Positions 16,642 through 24,687 of a stretch of 64,000 bases of DNA are shown here, piece by piece (the first letter of the stretch is position 1; each line of letters starts with the position of its first letter). The notes beneath the pieces were generated by a model. The model did no database searches and was not told where the DNA came from. It worked only from the letters and a program-made list of their open reading frames with translations. A program made the position numbers and the translations under genes. The stretch covers positions 2,170,001 to 2,234,000 of the forward strand of contig NZ_CP071246.1 in assembly GCF_021496665.1 (NCBI RefSeq). Reading direction: 5' to 3'. Source of the stretch: Corynebacterium sp. CNCTC7651. Lineage in GTDB: Bacteria; Actinomycetota; Actinomycetes; Mycobacteriales; Mycobacteriaceae.

Positions 16642-17820
16642 ATGAGGAAGGGCACGCCGGAGTATCGCAGAGCGACAATCGGCATGCTTTTCGCTGGTCT
16701 TGCCATCTTCTCTTCCCTCTACGCCACCCAAGCGCTGCTGCCCGTGCTCACGGTGGAGATGGGGATTACGCCGTCGCAGGCCGCGTTCACTGTCTCCGCG
16801 GCTACGGGTGCCTTGGCGTTTTGCGTGGTGCCGGCATCGATCCTGTCGGAGAAGTACGGACGCGGCCCGGTGCTCAAAGTCTCCGCGGTCGCCGCAACTG
16901 CGGTGGGCTTGTTGCTCCCGCTCACCCAAACCATCGAGCAGATGACGGCGCTGCGCACGCTCCAAGGCGCGTTGATTGCAGGCACCCCCGCCGTGGCCAT
17001 GACGTGGTTGAGTGAGGAGCTGGACGACAGGGACCTGCCCGGCGCGATGGGCCTCTACATCGCGGGCAACACAATCGGCGGGCTGATGGGCCGCCTCATT
17101 CCGGCGTTCATGCTGGAGATTTCCACGTGGCGGTGGGCGCTCGCCGCGGGCACGATAGTCAGCTTCGCGCTTGCCGTGGCCACGATGCTGCTGCTGCCGG
17201 AGCAGCGCAATTTCCACCCGAAGGCATCGATCCGCCCGGCTGCGGAGTTCCGCGCCGTGGTGGGGCACCTGAAGAACCCGCGGCTGGTAGGGCTTGCGCT
17301 GACCGCGTTCTTGGGCATGGGCGTGTTCGTGTCCATGTACAACTTCTTCGGCTTCCGGGCGGTGAATGACTTCGGGCTCCCGCCGTCGCTGGCTGGCCTG
17401 GCATTTGTGATGTACCTGTCCGGCACGTGGTCGAGCGCGCGGGCGGGCACGTTTGTCCGCCGCTTCGGCCGGGGCCGCGTGGTGCTCGCCGGCGCTGTGC
17501 TCATGCTGGTGGGCGCGCTCATCGGCGCCAGCGCCAACCTGTGGCTTACCCTTGCTGGCCTGTTGATCTTCACTGCCAGCTTCTTCGCCATGCACTCCAC
17601 CGCGTCCGGGTGGGTGGGCCAGATCGCTGAGCGTGACCGCGCGGAGGCATCCAGCCTCTACGTGTTCTCCTACTACATGGGATCTTCCATCCTCGGCGCT
17701 GCGACCGGCCGGGCGTTCGAGGCGCTGTCCTGGGGTGGCTTTGTCGGCGTGCTGGCCGGCTTGCTGGCGTTGCTCAGCGTGATTGCGGCAGCGTTGGCGC
17801 TGGCAGAGAAGCGCCGGTAA
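16642..17820 (+). CDS. MFS transporter, YnfM-like efflux type
   Basis: 392 residues with about twelve hydrophobic helices in two halves. The loop between helices 2 and 3 reads SEKYGRGPVLKVS, an MFS motif A variant, and TLQGALIAGTPAVAMTWLSEE resembles the YnfM/drug-efflux branch. Probably exports a small amphiphilic or sugar-like compound; the substrate is unknown. The ATG at 16642 is preferred; an upstream in-frame start at 16606 lies in the spacer after the sodA terminator. It converges on the RecB-like gene. Confidence 0.75.
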   Translation: MRKGTPEYRRATIGMLFAGLAIFSSLYATQALLPVLTVEMGITPSQAAFTVSAATGALAFCVVPASILSEKYGRGPVLKVSAVAATAVGLLLPLTQTIEQMTALRTLQGALIAGTPAVAMTWLSEELDDRDLPGAMGLYIAGNTIGGLMGRLIPAFMLEISTWRWALAAGTIVSFALAVATMLLLPEQRNFHPKASIRPAAEFRAVVGHLKNPRLVGLALTAFLGMGVFVSMYNFFGFRAVNDFGLPPSLAGLAFVMYLSGTWSSARAGTFVRRFGRGRVVLAGAVLMLVGALIGASANLWLTLAGLLIFTASFFAMHSTASGWVGQIAERDRAEASSLYVFSYYMGSSILGAATGRAFEALSWGGFVGVLAGLLALLSVIAAALALAEKRR

Positions 17821-17831
17821 ATCGGCCGTCG

Positions 17832-19334
17832 TTAAGCATCAAGCTCCGGGATGCCCGGGGAGCCCGCGGCGAGGAAGTCGCGCACGGCGCGGGTGGCGCG
17901 GCAGTCATCCTCGTTGTAGCGCAGGAGCGCGGCGCGGGCAGTGCGGTCGCCTTCGCGGGCGAGGCGACGCAGGGCAATAGAGCCGTCGCCGTCAATCTCC
18001 TCGTCGCGCCAGGTAAAACCCACGGCCGGGCCGAGCACCTTGAGCCCGAGTCCGTCGGTGCCCACAAGCTGGCGCTTGGCCAGGGCAAATACGTCCACCC
18101 ATTCGTCCGAAGCAATGAACGCCTGCACCTCCGCCACCGGCACGGTGCCGAAACGCTTCGCCGAGGTCTTCAGCCAATAGTTCTCTCCGCCGGCGGCGAA
18201 GCAGTAGGCGCGGAAAGTCTTGCCCTCCGTGTGCGCCTGGGCGCGGGTTTCCATGAGCCAGGTCCAAAACGCGGTGAAGTTCGCCTCCTCGGCCGCGCCA
18301 CCAACCTCGGCCCAGGTCACAAACGCCTGGTAGCGCTCCCCGTCGTACGCACCCCACAGGTACGCGCCCTGATCCAGGTAGGCCTCCATATCCACGTCTA
18401 TCTCCACGTCCGCCCGCGGCACCGCGCTTGCCAGCGCCGCAGCGCCCGGCCGCCGCAGCACCGGGACACCCTCGCGCCACGCGCGTGCGAGCGCGGACGG
18501 CTCGCCCAAATCCGCGTCTATGAGAGACTGCACCGTGGGGTAGCCGCGCTCGCGCCACGCATCGCCGGTGCCGCCGGGGAACACCAGCGAAATATCGTCC
18601 ATCTGCTCCAACCGCGGCCGGCACAGTTCCCAGAACCTGCAGGTGGCGCATTTCTTCAGCCGCTTCGGCTCCGCTGGCACCGGCAGCGCGAGCGCGTCCA
18701 ACAAGGGCTGGATGTAGCGCGTCACATCGCCCAAGTAGGCGCGCGTGCGGTCTTGGCCGATCAAGCCGCCGCGCCCCGTGGCCGCGTCAATTTGGCGAAG
18801 CAGCAACTCCGCGAGCGCCAGCCGGTACCCGTCCTCCGTGTGGTGCCGCGCCTTCGCCCGCACCGTGAGCGGTGTGGACAGCCCGATCCGGTTTGTGGCC
18901 ACCATCTCCAGCTCCGCGTCCGGGTCCGGGCGGGCTACGCGGTGGTTGGAAATCATCACCGGGACGTACCCGTCACTGGCGCGCACAAGCACATCCACCC
19001 GCACCTCTGCGGCGACGCCGGCGACGTCGCCCACCAGCGGGGCGTTGGTGATCAGGTGGGCCCCGCGCCGTATGGCCGCGCGCGTGTCCTCCACCGTCGC
19101 CGCAGCAGGATCCAGGTCCATGCGCACGAAGGCTTTGCGGCGCCCATCCCCGACCGCCCGCTTCACCGGCAGCTGCGTAAAGACGATTTGGCGCGCAGCA
19201 TCCACCTGCGGCTGGCGTGCCAGCGCCTCCGGCAGCGGCGGCACCTCAGGGTGCACGGCGCGCTGGCGCAGCTTGTACCGGCAGCCGACCAGATCTGAGG
19301 CGCGCACCGCGATGGGAAGACTGTTGCTTGTCAC
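17832..19334 (-). CDS. TM0106-family RecB-like nuclease with C-terminal RNase H-like (YprB) domain
   Basis: 500 residues from a GTG start (VTSNSLPIAVRASDLVGCRYK). The N-terminal half resembles PD-(D/E)XK RecB-like nucleases. The LKKCATCRFWELCRP cluster near residue 230 contributes cysteines that, with the Cys near residue 18, could hold an iron-sulfur cluster. The C-terminal part has DVDMEAYLDQGAYLWG and YNEDDCRATRAVRDFL, the acidic residues of a DnaQ/RNase H-like exonuclease fold. Probably acts in DNA repair or processing. The frame stays open to 19751, but that part overlaps the divergent gene and is not conserved-looking. Confidence 0.8.
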   Translation of the reverse strand: MTSNSLPIAVRASDLVGCRYKLRQRAVHPEVPPLPEALARQPQVDAARQIVFTQLPVKRAVGDGRRKAFVRMDLDPAAATVEDTRAAIRRGAHLITNAPLVGDVAGVAAEVRVDVLVRASDGYVPVMISNHRVARPDPDAELEMVATNRIGLSTPLTVRAKARHHTEDGYRLALAELLLRQIDAATGRGGLIGQDRTRAYLGDVTRYIQPLLDALALPVPAEPKRLKKCATCRFWELCRPRLEQMDDISLVFPGGTGDAWRERGYPTVQSLIDADLGEPSALARAWREGVPVLRRPGAAALASAVPRADVEIDVDMEAYLDQGAYLWGAYDGERYQAFVTWAEVGGAAEEANFTAFWTWLMETRAQAHTEGKTFRAYCFAAGGENYWLKTSAKRFGTVPVAEVQAFIASDEWVDVFALAKRQLVGTDGLGLKVLGPAVGFTWRDEEIDGDGSIALRRLAREGDRTARAALLRYNEDDCRATRAVRDFLAAGSPGIPELDA

Positions 19335-19351
19335 AATGCCTGCGATGGTAC

Positions 19352-19373
19352 CGGTGCTAAAGAGTAAGCACCG
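19352..19373. promoter_or_regulatory. Inverted repeat between divergent genes
   Basis: CGGTGCT (19352-19358) and AGCACCG (19367-19373) form perfect 7-bp arms with an 8-nt loop in the 100-bp divergent spacer. It is a possible operator; no regulator is known. Confidence 0.3.
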
Positions 19374-19434
19374 CAGGTAGAGTTGGTGGGCAAGCTTAAA
19401 CGTACGCAGCATGAACCGGTAGGGAGCACACCCC

Positions 19435-20076
19435 ATGGGAATTTTCGAGTCCATCCGCAAGGCCCGCGCGAAGACCAAGGCAGAGATTAAGGCCGCTGAG
19501 GCCCGCGCCCGCAAGCTGGCCAAGGAGGAGGCGAAGGTGGACCTCCGCACTGCCCAGCTGCTGGACAAGGCAGAAAAGCGCCTGATCAAGGAAGAGCAGA
19601 AGGCGCTGAAGCGCAAGCGCAAGCACGAGAAGGATCTGGCGAAGGCGCACCTCAAGCGCATCGAGGAATCCGGCCTGACCAAGAAGAAGGCCAAGAACTT
19701 TGTGGGCGGCGCGCGCGTGCTGGTTCCGGTGCTGCTGCCGCTGGCGTACAAGGCCTGGACTTCCTACAGCCAGTCCCGCATTGATAACCGTGCCGCCTCC
19801 ATGGGCCTGACTTCCCAGGACCTGGCACGCCACTCCGGCCGCGGCGCAGAGCTGAAAGCTCGCATCGAGGCGCTGCGCACCAACGTGGAGAATGATCAGT
19901 CCCTGCCCACCGGCTTTGGCAACGATGCGCGAGTGCGCCTGGACAACCTGGACCAGGCCGTGCGCAACGCGGAGCACGCCAGCCCGGAGCAGCAGCGTCT
20001 GGCCCACAACTCCATTGAGCAGGACCTGACGGACCTCGCGGCAGAGGTCAACGAGAAGCAGCACCCGCACCACTAA
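19435..20076 (+). CDS. DUF6474-type coiled-coil protein with one hydrophobic segment
   Basis: 213 residues. The first 85 are extremely rich in Lys, Glu and Ala and should form a long charged coiled coil. A short hydrophobic stretch (VGGARVLVPVLLPLAYKAW, about residues 88-106) may touch the membrane, followed by a second helical domain ending in His-Pro-His-His. This layout matches small corynebacterial proteins of unknown function. GGGAG precedes the ATG. Strongly biased codons suggest good expression. No enzymatic motif. Confidence 0.65.
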   Translation: MGIFESIRKARAKTKAEIKAAEARARKLAKEEAKVDLRTAQLLDKAEKRLIKEEQKALKRKRKHEKDLAKAHLKRIEESGLTKKKAKNFVGGARVLVPVLLPLAYKAWTSYSQSRIDNRAASMGLTSQDLARHSGRGAELKARIEALRTNVENDQSLPTGFGNDARVRLDNLDQAVRNAEHASPEQQRLAHNSIEQDLTDLAAEVNEKQHPHH

Positions 20077-20158
20077 GCGGCCGGGCGGCCGTGGCAGCGC
20101 CCATCTGGCCCCGCCGCGGCGTCGCCTCCCCGCGGGGGCAGCCTGCGCTGCGCCCGCG

Positions 20159-20797
20159 CTACAACACCCCCAGCTCGCGCGCCGACGCCACGGCGGAAGT
20201 GCGGGAACGCACACCCAGCTTGTCGTAGATGTGCACGAGGTGGCTTTTCACCGTAGCCTCCGAAAGCATGAGCTCCTGACCAATCTCTCTATTCGAGGAG
20301 CCCGCCGCGACAAGCTGCAGCACCTCCAGCTCGCGCGGGGTCAGTGAAGAGCGCGGCGTGGCCTCACGCGTGGCCAGCCGGTCGCGCACCATCGGGGACA
20401 TGGATTGATCCCCGCGCGCGGTGGAACGCACAGCAGCAACCAGCTCCTCCGGCGGCGCGTCCTTGAGCAGGTAACCCACCGCACCGGCTTCGATAGCGCC
20501 CAAGATGTCCGCGTCCGTGTCGTAATTCGTCACCACCAGCACCTTCGGCGGGTTCTCCATTGTGGCGTTGATCTCCGCGGTGGCCTGCGCGCCCGTCATC
20601 ACCCGCGTGCCCTCCACGCCAGGGCCGAAACGCAGATCCATCAGCACCACATCGATGCCGCCGGCCTGGGCTGTGGCGATCGCGCCTTCGGCGGTGGCTA
20701 CTTCCCCCACCACCAAGATGTCCTCCGCCTGTTCCAACACGGCGCGCAAGCCCAGCCGGACAATCTCATGGTCATCTGCCAACAGCACGCGAATCAT
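20159..20797 (-). CDS. NarL/FixJ-type two-component response regulator
   Basis: 212 residues from the ATG at 20797 (MIRVLLADDHEIVRLG); an upstream in-frame GTG at 20806 overlaps the likely ribosome-binding site GGGAAG. The receiver domain (1-120) has acidic pocket Asp8/Asp9, phospho-acceptor Asp54 in LMDLRFG and the conserved Lys in YLLKDAP. The C-terminal LuxR-type helix-turn-helix (about 148-205) has SLTPRELEVLQLVAAGSSNREIG. It lies directly downstream of its sensor kinase (19 bp), forming a cognate pair. Target genes and signal unknown. Confidence 0.93.
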   Translation of the reverse strand: MIRVLLADDHEIVRLGLRAVLEQAEDILVVGEVATAEGAIATAQAGGIDVVLMDLRFGPGVEGTRVMTGAQATAEINATMENPPKVLVVTNYDTDADILGAIEAGAVGYLLKDAPPEELVAAVRSTARGDQSMSPMVRDRLATREATPRSSLTPRELEVLQLVAAGSSNREIGQELMLSEATVKSHLVHIYDKLGVRSRTSAVASARELGVL

Positions 20798-20815
20798 GCT
20801 TCCCACTGTAGCCCG

Positions 20816-22039
20816 CTACCCTGCTGCTTCCCGTGGCACCGCCACGCTCAGTGCGGTCGGGCCGCCCGGCGCAGACTCGATGGTCAGCTCTCCGCCCAGT
20901 TCCGCCGCGCGGGAGCGCATCGCGTCCAACCCCAGGTGCCCCAGCCCGCTGGGTTTGCCCTCCTGCGCGGCGACGTCGAACCCGATGCCGTTATCCACCA
21001 CGTCCAGCCGCACACTGTCCGGCTCATAATTCAGGGTGACGCGCACCCGAGAAGCACCGGAGTGCTGCACGGCATTGCTCACCGCGCCCTGCGCAATCCG
21101 CAGCAGCCCGGCTTCGGTCCGCATGGGCAGCGTCTCCACCTCCCCGTGCGTCTCCACCTCAATTGCCATGTCCCCCGCCGCCGCGAAATCTTGCGCGATG
21201 CGGCCCAGGGCCTCGCTTAACGACGCTTCCCGTAAACCCGCCGGTGTCAACGCCGCGATCATCGCCCTCGTCTCCGCAAGGTTATTGGACGCCGCCCGGC
21301 GCGCCGCCTCCATGCGCTTCATCGGGGCCTCCATCTCCCCATCCGAGAGACCCGTGGCTTGCAGATCCCGCTCTGCGGCGTGCAGCAGCATCTGGATGGA
21401 GGAGAGGTTCTGCGCCACCGTGTCGTGGATCTCGTGCGCCAGGCGCTCGCGTTCCTGCGCCACACCGGCTTCGCGTTCGGATTCGGCGAGTTGCTCACGG
21501 GTTGCCAAGAGTTCGTCGATAAGCGCCTCCCGCTCCTTGCTCACCCTGCCGATGGTGGTGAATGCGTAATTGATGGCCACCACCACAACTGCGGAGAGCG
21601 TGGGGCCCATCACGCCGCCGAGCGTGAGGCCGACGGGGATTTGAATGGCGATTGCTGTGGCCAGGCCTGCGGCGACCGCCAGCAACCCGCGCCAGTCATT
21701 GAACGCGCGCAGGTAGACAAAGAAGAGGACAAAAACCCAGTACACGGCCACCGGGGAGATGGCCATGTCCGCCACCCAGACCGCGGAAATGGCGAAAAGC
21801 CAGATGCCGCGGCCCCACGCACCCCAGCGCGGCATTTCCACCATGCCGTAGAACAGCAGGAACGAAAACGCCGTGACCAGCACGATGTGCAGCAGCGCGG
21901 CGTTGAGCGGCATGCGGGCAAGCGCACCGAGGGAGACCACCACCAGGCAGACGGCAAGCACCGTCACGCCGGTGTCCAGCGCTTTGTTGTCGGGGATGTC
22001 GGCGGGGTCCCGCTCCAACATCACTAGTCTGGAGCTCAT
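20816..22039 (-). CDS. Two-component sensor histidine kinase (HisKA_3 type)
   Basis: 407 residues. Five to six membrane helices (about 28-185) with very short loops, so the signal is probably sensed in the membrane. A short coiled coil leads to the HisKA_3 motif HEIHDTVAQNLSSIQ, whose first His is the phosphorylation site. The HATPase domain follows, with VSNAVQHSGASRV (N box) and DNGIGFD (G1 box). The ATG at 22039 overlaps the divergent lipoprotein ATG within one CATG; a second Met at 22021 (MLERDPADIP) is an alternative. A CGTCGATAAGC copy encodes Leu-Ile-Asp. Confidence 0.92.
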   Translation of the reverse strand: MSSRLVMLERDPADIPDNKALDTGVTVLAVCLVVVSLGALARMPLNAALLHIVLVTAFSFLLFYGMVEMPRWGAWGRGIWLFAISAVWVADMAISPVAVYWVFVLFFVYLRAFNDWRGLLAVAAGLATAIAIQIPVGLTLGGVMGPTLSAVVVVAINYAFTTIGRVSKEREALIDELLATREQLAESEREAGVAQERERLAHEIHDTVAQNLSSIQMLLHAAERDLQATGLSDGEMEAPMKRMEAARRAASNNLAETRAMIAALTPAGLREASLSEALGRIAQDFAAAGDMAIEVETHGEVETLPMRTEAGLLRIAQGAVSNAVQHSGASRVRVTLNYEPDSVRLDVVDNGIGFDVAAQEGKPSGLGHLGLDAMRSRAAELGGELTIESAPGGPTALSVAVPREAAG

Positions 22040-22631
22040 GCGTCTGACACTACCCACCCTCCCCGCACGGTCCGCCGCTGCTGTGTGCGCGGTGCTGCTC
22101 ACCGCGGGGTTGGTGGGGTGTTCGGAGCCCGTGCTTGACCGCGACGCGGGGCAAACCACCAGCTCCCTGGCACCGCCCCCACCCGGCGATGGCCTCCCCG
22201 TAGAGGCGCTGCCCGCGACGGATAGGAACGCACAGGACACGTGCCCCTACCTTGATACCGAGTGGGTGGCGCAAACCAACGGGCAGCGCGTGACTGGCGT
22301 GGGGGTGGACGGGCGATTCGACCCGCCTGCCTGCCAGTTCTGGTCCTATACGGATGAGCCGCAGGTGACGGTGGTCGTGCGCCGGATGGCCACGCCGAAC
22401 GAGGCGATGGCGGTGGTGGACTGGGCCACCCCGATCGCGCACACCGCCCCGGCGGATGAGCCGGAGGGTTGGAACGGCGGGCGTCACGGCGGCGGTGCGG
22501 TGCCCGGCCGTATCGGTGCCGCGTACTCCGTGGCCAAGGGCAAAACTGCGGTGACGGTGTTCACCAACCAGGAGGAGTCCGTGAAAGCGCAGCTCATCGC
22601 GGAGCAGGTTATCGCTACGCTGGGGCTGTGA
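22038..22631 (+). CDS. DUF2020-type lipoprotein
   Basis: 197 residues. Signal peptide with basic start MRLTLPTLPARS, hydrophobic core and lipobox LVGC; Cys28 would be lipidated and anchor the protein outside the membrane. A proline-rich linker (about 45-60) leads to a domain with CPYL, CQFW and a C-terminal helix, resembling DUF2020 proteins of corynebacteria. Function unknown. The start codon overlaps that of the divergent sensor kinase, and the stop overlaps the next gene's GTG (GTGA), so it is translationally coupled to the NUDIX-LOG gene. Confidence 0.75.
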   Translation: MRLTLPTLPARSAAAVCAVLLTAGLVGCSEPVLDRDAGQTTSSLAPPPPGDGLPVEALPATDRNAQDTCPYLDTEWVAQTNGQRVTGVGVDGRFDPPACQFWSYTDEPQVTVVVRRMATPNEAMAVVDWATPIAHTAPADEPEGWNGGRHGGGAVPGRIGAAYSVAKGKTAVTVFTNQEESVKAQLIAEQVIATLGL

Positions 22632-23596
22632 CTTCCATTCCAGAGATCGCTGTCGCCGCCGTCGTCATGCGCAACGCCCGCGGGGAGGTGCTGTGCGTGC
22701 GCAAGGCATCGAGCCCGCGCTTCCAGCTGCCGGGCGGCAAGCCGGAGGCGGGCGAATCCATGGTGGATACCGCGATCCGGGAGACGCGGGAGGAAGTTGG
22801 TGTGGAGCTTGACCGTGACCGGTTGAGCTTCCTCGGCCGCTTCAGCGCGGAGGCGTCGAATGAGCCGGGTCACACGGTCACATCCGCAGTGTTCGTGTCC
22901 CCCGAGGTGCCGGACGCGCCCGCGCCAGCTGCGGAGATCGCGGAGCTGGCCTGGATCGATCCCACCGATCCCGCAGGGCGCGAGCTCGCGCCGCTTTTGG
23001 CCACCCGCATTTTCCCGGCCCTTGCCCCGCGCGAGCTGAACGCCGTGACTGTCTTCGCGGGTGCGCGCGAGGGGACCGACCCGGCGACGAGCGCGCTCGC
23101 CCACGCCCTCGGCACGGCGCTGGCGCGGCGGGGCATCACCTTGGTGTACGGCGGGTCCAAGCTGGGGCTGATGGGCCAGGTTGCGCGGGGCGCGCACGAG
23201 GGCGGCGGCCCGACCATCGGCGTCCTAACCACGCACTTGGCCAACTACGAGCTGAAATATGACGAGCTGGACAGGCTTGAGCTCGTGGGCACCATGGCGG
23301 AGCGCAAAGCGATGATGAGTGAGCTGTGCGACGCATTCATCGCCGTCCCCGGCGGTACCGGCACGCTGGACGAGCTTTTCGACGAATGGACGAGCCAGCA
23401 ACTAGGCATCCACACCAAACCGATCGGGCTGCTGGGTGCGGAGTTTTGGGCCCCGTTTGTCCAGATGGTGGACCATATGGTGGGGCACGGTTTCATCCGC
23501 GCCACGGACCGGGACCACTTGGTGGTTGCTGATGATCCGGACGAGCTGCTGGATCAGCTGTGCGCCTGGGTGCCGCCGGTTCCGCGTTGGGTGTAG
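22628..23596 (+). CDS. Fusion of NUDIX hydrolase and LOG-type nucleoside-monophosphate phosphoribohydrolase
   Basis: 322 residues from a GTG start (VTSIPEIAVAAVVMRN) that overlaps the lipoprotein stop. Residues 1-130 are a NUDIX domain with the Nudix box spanning GGKPEAGESM and RETREEVGVE, whose Glu residues bind Mg2+ for nucleoside-diphosphate hydrolysis. Residues 140-322 are a LOG/TIGR00730 Rossmann domain with YGGSKLGLMG and PGGTGTLDELFDEWT, the phosphoribohydrolase signature that releases a base from a nucleoside 5'-monophosphate. Together they could hydrolyse a damaged or unusual nucleotide in two steps, but substrates are unknown. The fusion is continuous with no frameshift. Confidence 0.85.
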   Translation: MTSIPEIAVAAVVMRNARGEVLCVRKASSPRFQLPGGKPEAGESMVDTAIRETREEVGVELDRDRLSFLGRFSAEASNEPGHTVTSAVFVSPEVPDAPAPAAEIAELAWIDPTDPAGRELAPLLATRIFPALAPRELNAVTVFAGAREGTDPATSALAHALGTALARRGITLVYGGSKLGLMGQVARGAHEGGGPTIGVLTTHLANYELKYDELDRLELVGTMAERKAMMSELCDAFIAVPGGTGTLDELFDEWTSQQLGIHTKPIGLLGAEFWAPFVQMVDHMVGHGFIRATDRDHLVVADDPDELLDQLCAWVPPVPRWV

Positions 23597-23643
23597 CGGC
23601 GTAGCTGGCGCTGCTGCACGGGGACGTCGTTACAGGGGTTCCG

Positions 23644-23796
23644 CTACACCGCGACGTCGTTGTACGGCATCATGGCGGAAATCCAGGGAAACACTACCTC
23701 CATGAGCAGGAAGAACAGCGCCACCAAAATGATGAGGGTGAGCAGCCACTTCACTGCCGGTGGGCCGGGGAGCTTGCGCCAGAGATACGCATACAT
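23644..23796 (-). CDS. Small single-pass membrane protein downstream of the sortase
   Basis: 50 codons (MYAYLWRKLPGPPAVKWLLT, one long hydrophobic helix, then MMPYNDVAV). The ATG lies 1 bp after the sortase stop, on the same strand, so they are translationally coupled. The position, tight spacing and clean hydrophobic profile support a real gene. Function unknown; perhaps a sortase accessory or substrate-presenting protein, but it has no sorting signal. Confidence 0.65.
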   Translation of the reverse strand: MYAYLWRKLPGPPAVKWLLTLIILVALFFLLMEVVFPWISAMMPYNDVAV

Positions 23797-23797
23797 C

Positions 23798-24669
23798 TCA
23801 GTTGACCTCCGTCATCGCTTTCGGCATTTCGCCGCCGCCCGGGCTCTTCGGCAGCACTTCCGTGGCCACCGCGTGGATGATCATGCGCTCCGCGTTGGAG
23901 AACTGCGGGTGGCAGGTGGTGAGCGTGATCAGCCGCTCCATGCCCTCCGCAACCTCTCCATCGAGGGTTGCCCGGGGATGGGGTTGACCACATTGATGTC
24001 GCTCGGGGTGGTGATGTGCCTGCCCACAATGCCGGCGTAATCCCCCAGCACAATGGCCTGGCGCATGCGTTCCGGCAAGCACGGACCCACGGAGTTCAGA
24101 CGTTCCTGCGGGTCCAGCGACATCGGCAGCACGCGGTACGTGACCCAGCTGGAACGCGTTTCTACCACAATTGCGTCGCACGTGTTCAGCGCGCCTAAAT
24201 CATTGAACGGCGCGCCCTTGCCCACGCGGTGGCCGGCCACAGCGAAGTTGCCCGCCTCACCCGGCATCTGGGTATCCGGGTAGCGGCCCGGGCCCGCAAG
24301 CAGATCCTGCTCATCCACACCCTCGATGATGGCGAACTGGTAGTCCGAGCCAAAGGTGGGGATGTACATTTTCGCAAACGCGTCACCCAATGCCGGCGCC
24401 GGCTGCTCGCGCGGGTTCACCCACTGGTTATCCCACTGCACCTCAAGCTTCTGCTGCGCTTCTTCCTGCATCTTGCCCGACGCGATGTTGGTCCAGAAGG
24501 ATTCATAGAACGCGAAAAGGAGCAGCAGCGCGCCGATGGTCAGCAGCACCTCACCGACTACTTGGGCAACGGTAATCCGGCGCGGCCCGGGTGCGGCCGC
24601 AGCTGCCGCCGGTGTGGCCTGTGGCCCCTGCGGCGGAGTGCCAAGCGGGGCCGTGCGTGCCGGAGTCAT
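23798..24669 (-). pseudogene. Class E sortase, interrupted by a one-base frameshift before the active site
   Basis: The N-terminal frame (24669 down) encodes a proline/alanine-rich cytoplasmic tail, one membrane helix (VGEVLLTIGALLLLFAFYES) and the sortase barrel with FAVAGHRVGKG (catalytic His) up to INVVNPIPG. The rest, including the catalytic Cys in ITLTTCHPQFSNAERM and the end PKAMTEVN, is in another frame ending at 23798. Adding one C to the CCC at 23971-23973 restores a single 290-residue protein. Class E sortases attach pilus or surface proteins to the cell wall. As sequenced the protein would stop about 10 residues after the break and lack its Cys. A homopolymer sequencing error is as likely as a real mutation. 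Confidence 0.85.
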
Positions 24670-24687
24670 GGCCTAACATTAACCCAC

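Noticed and set aside
19335..19751. N-terminal extension of the RecB-like nuclease
   Set aside because: It is antisense to the start of the coiled-coil gene, with repetitive Arg/Ser content; the GTG at 19334 fits the family start.
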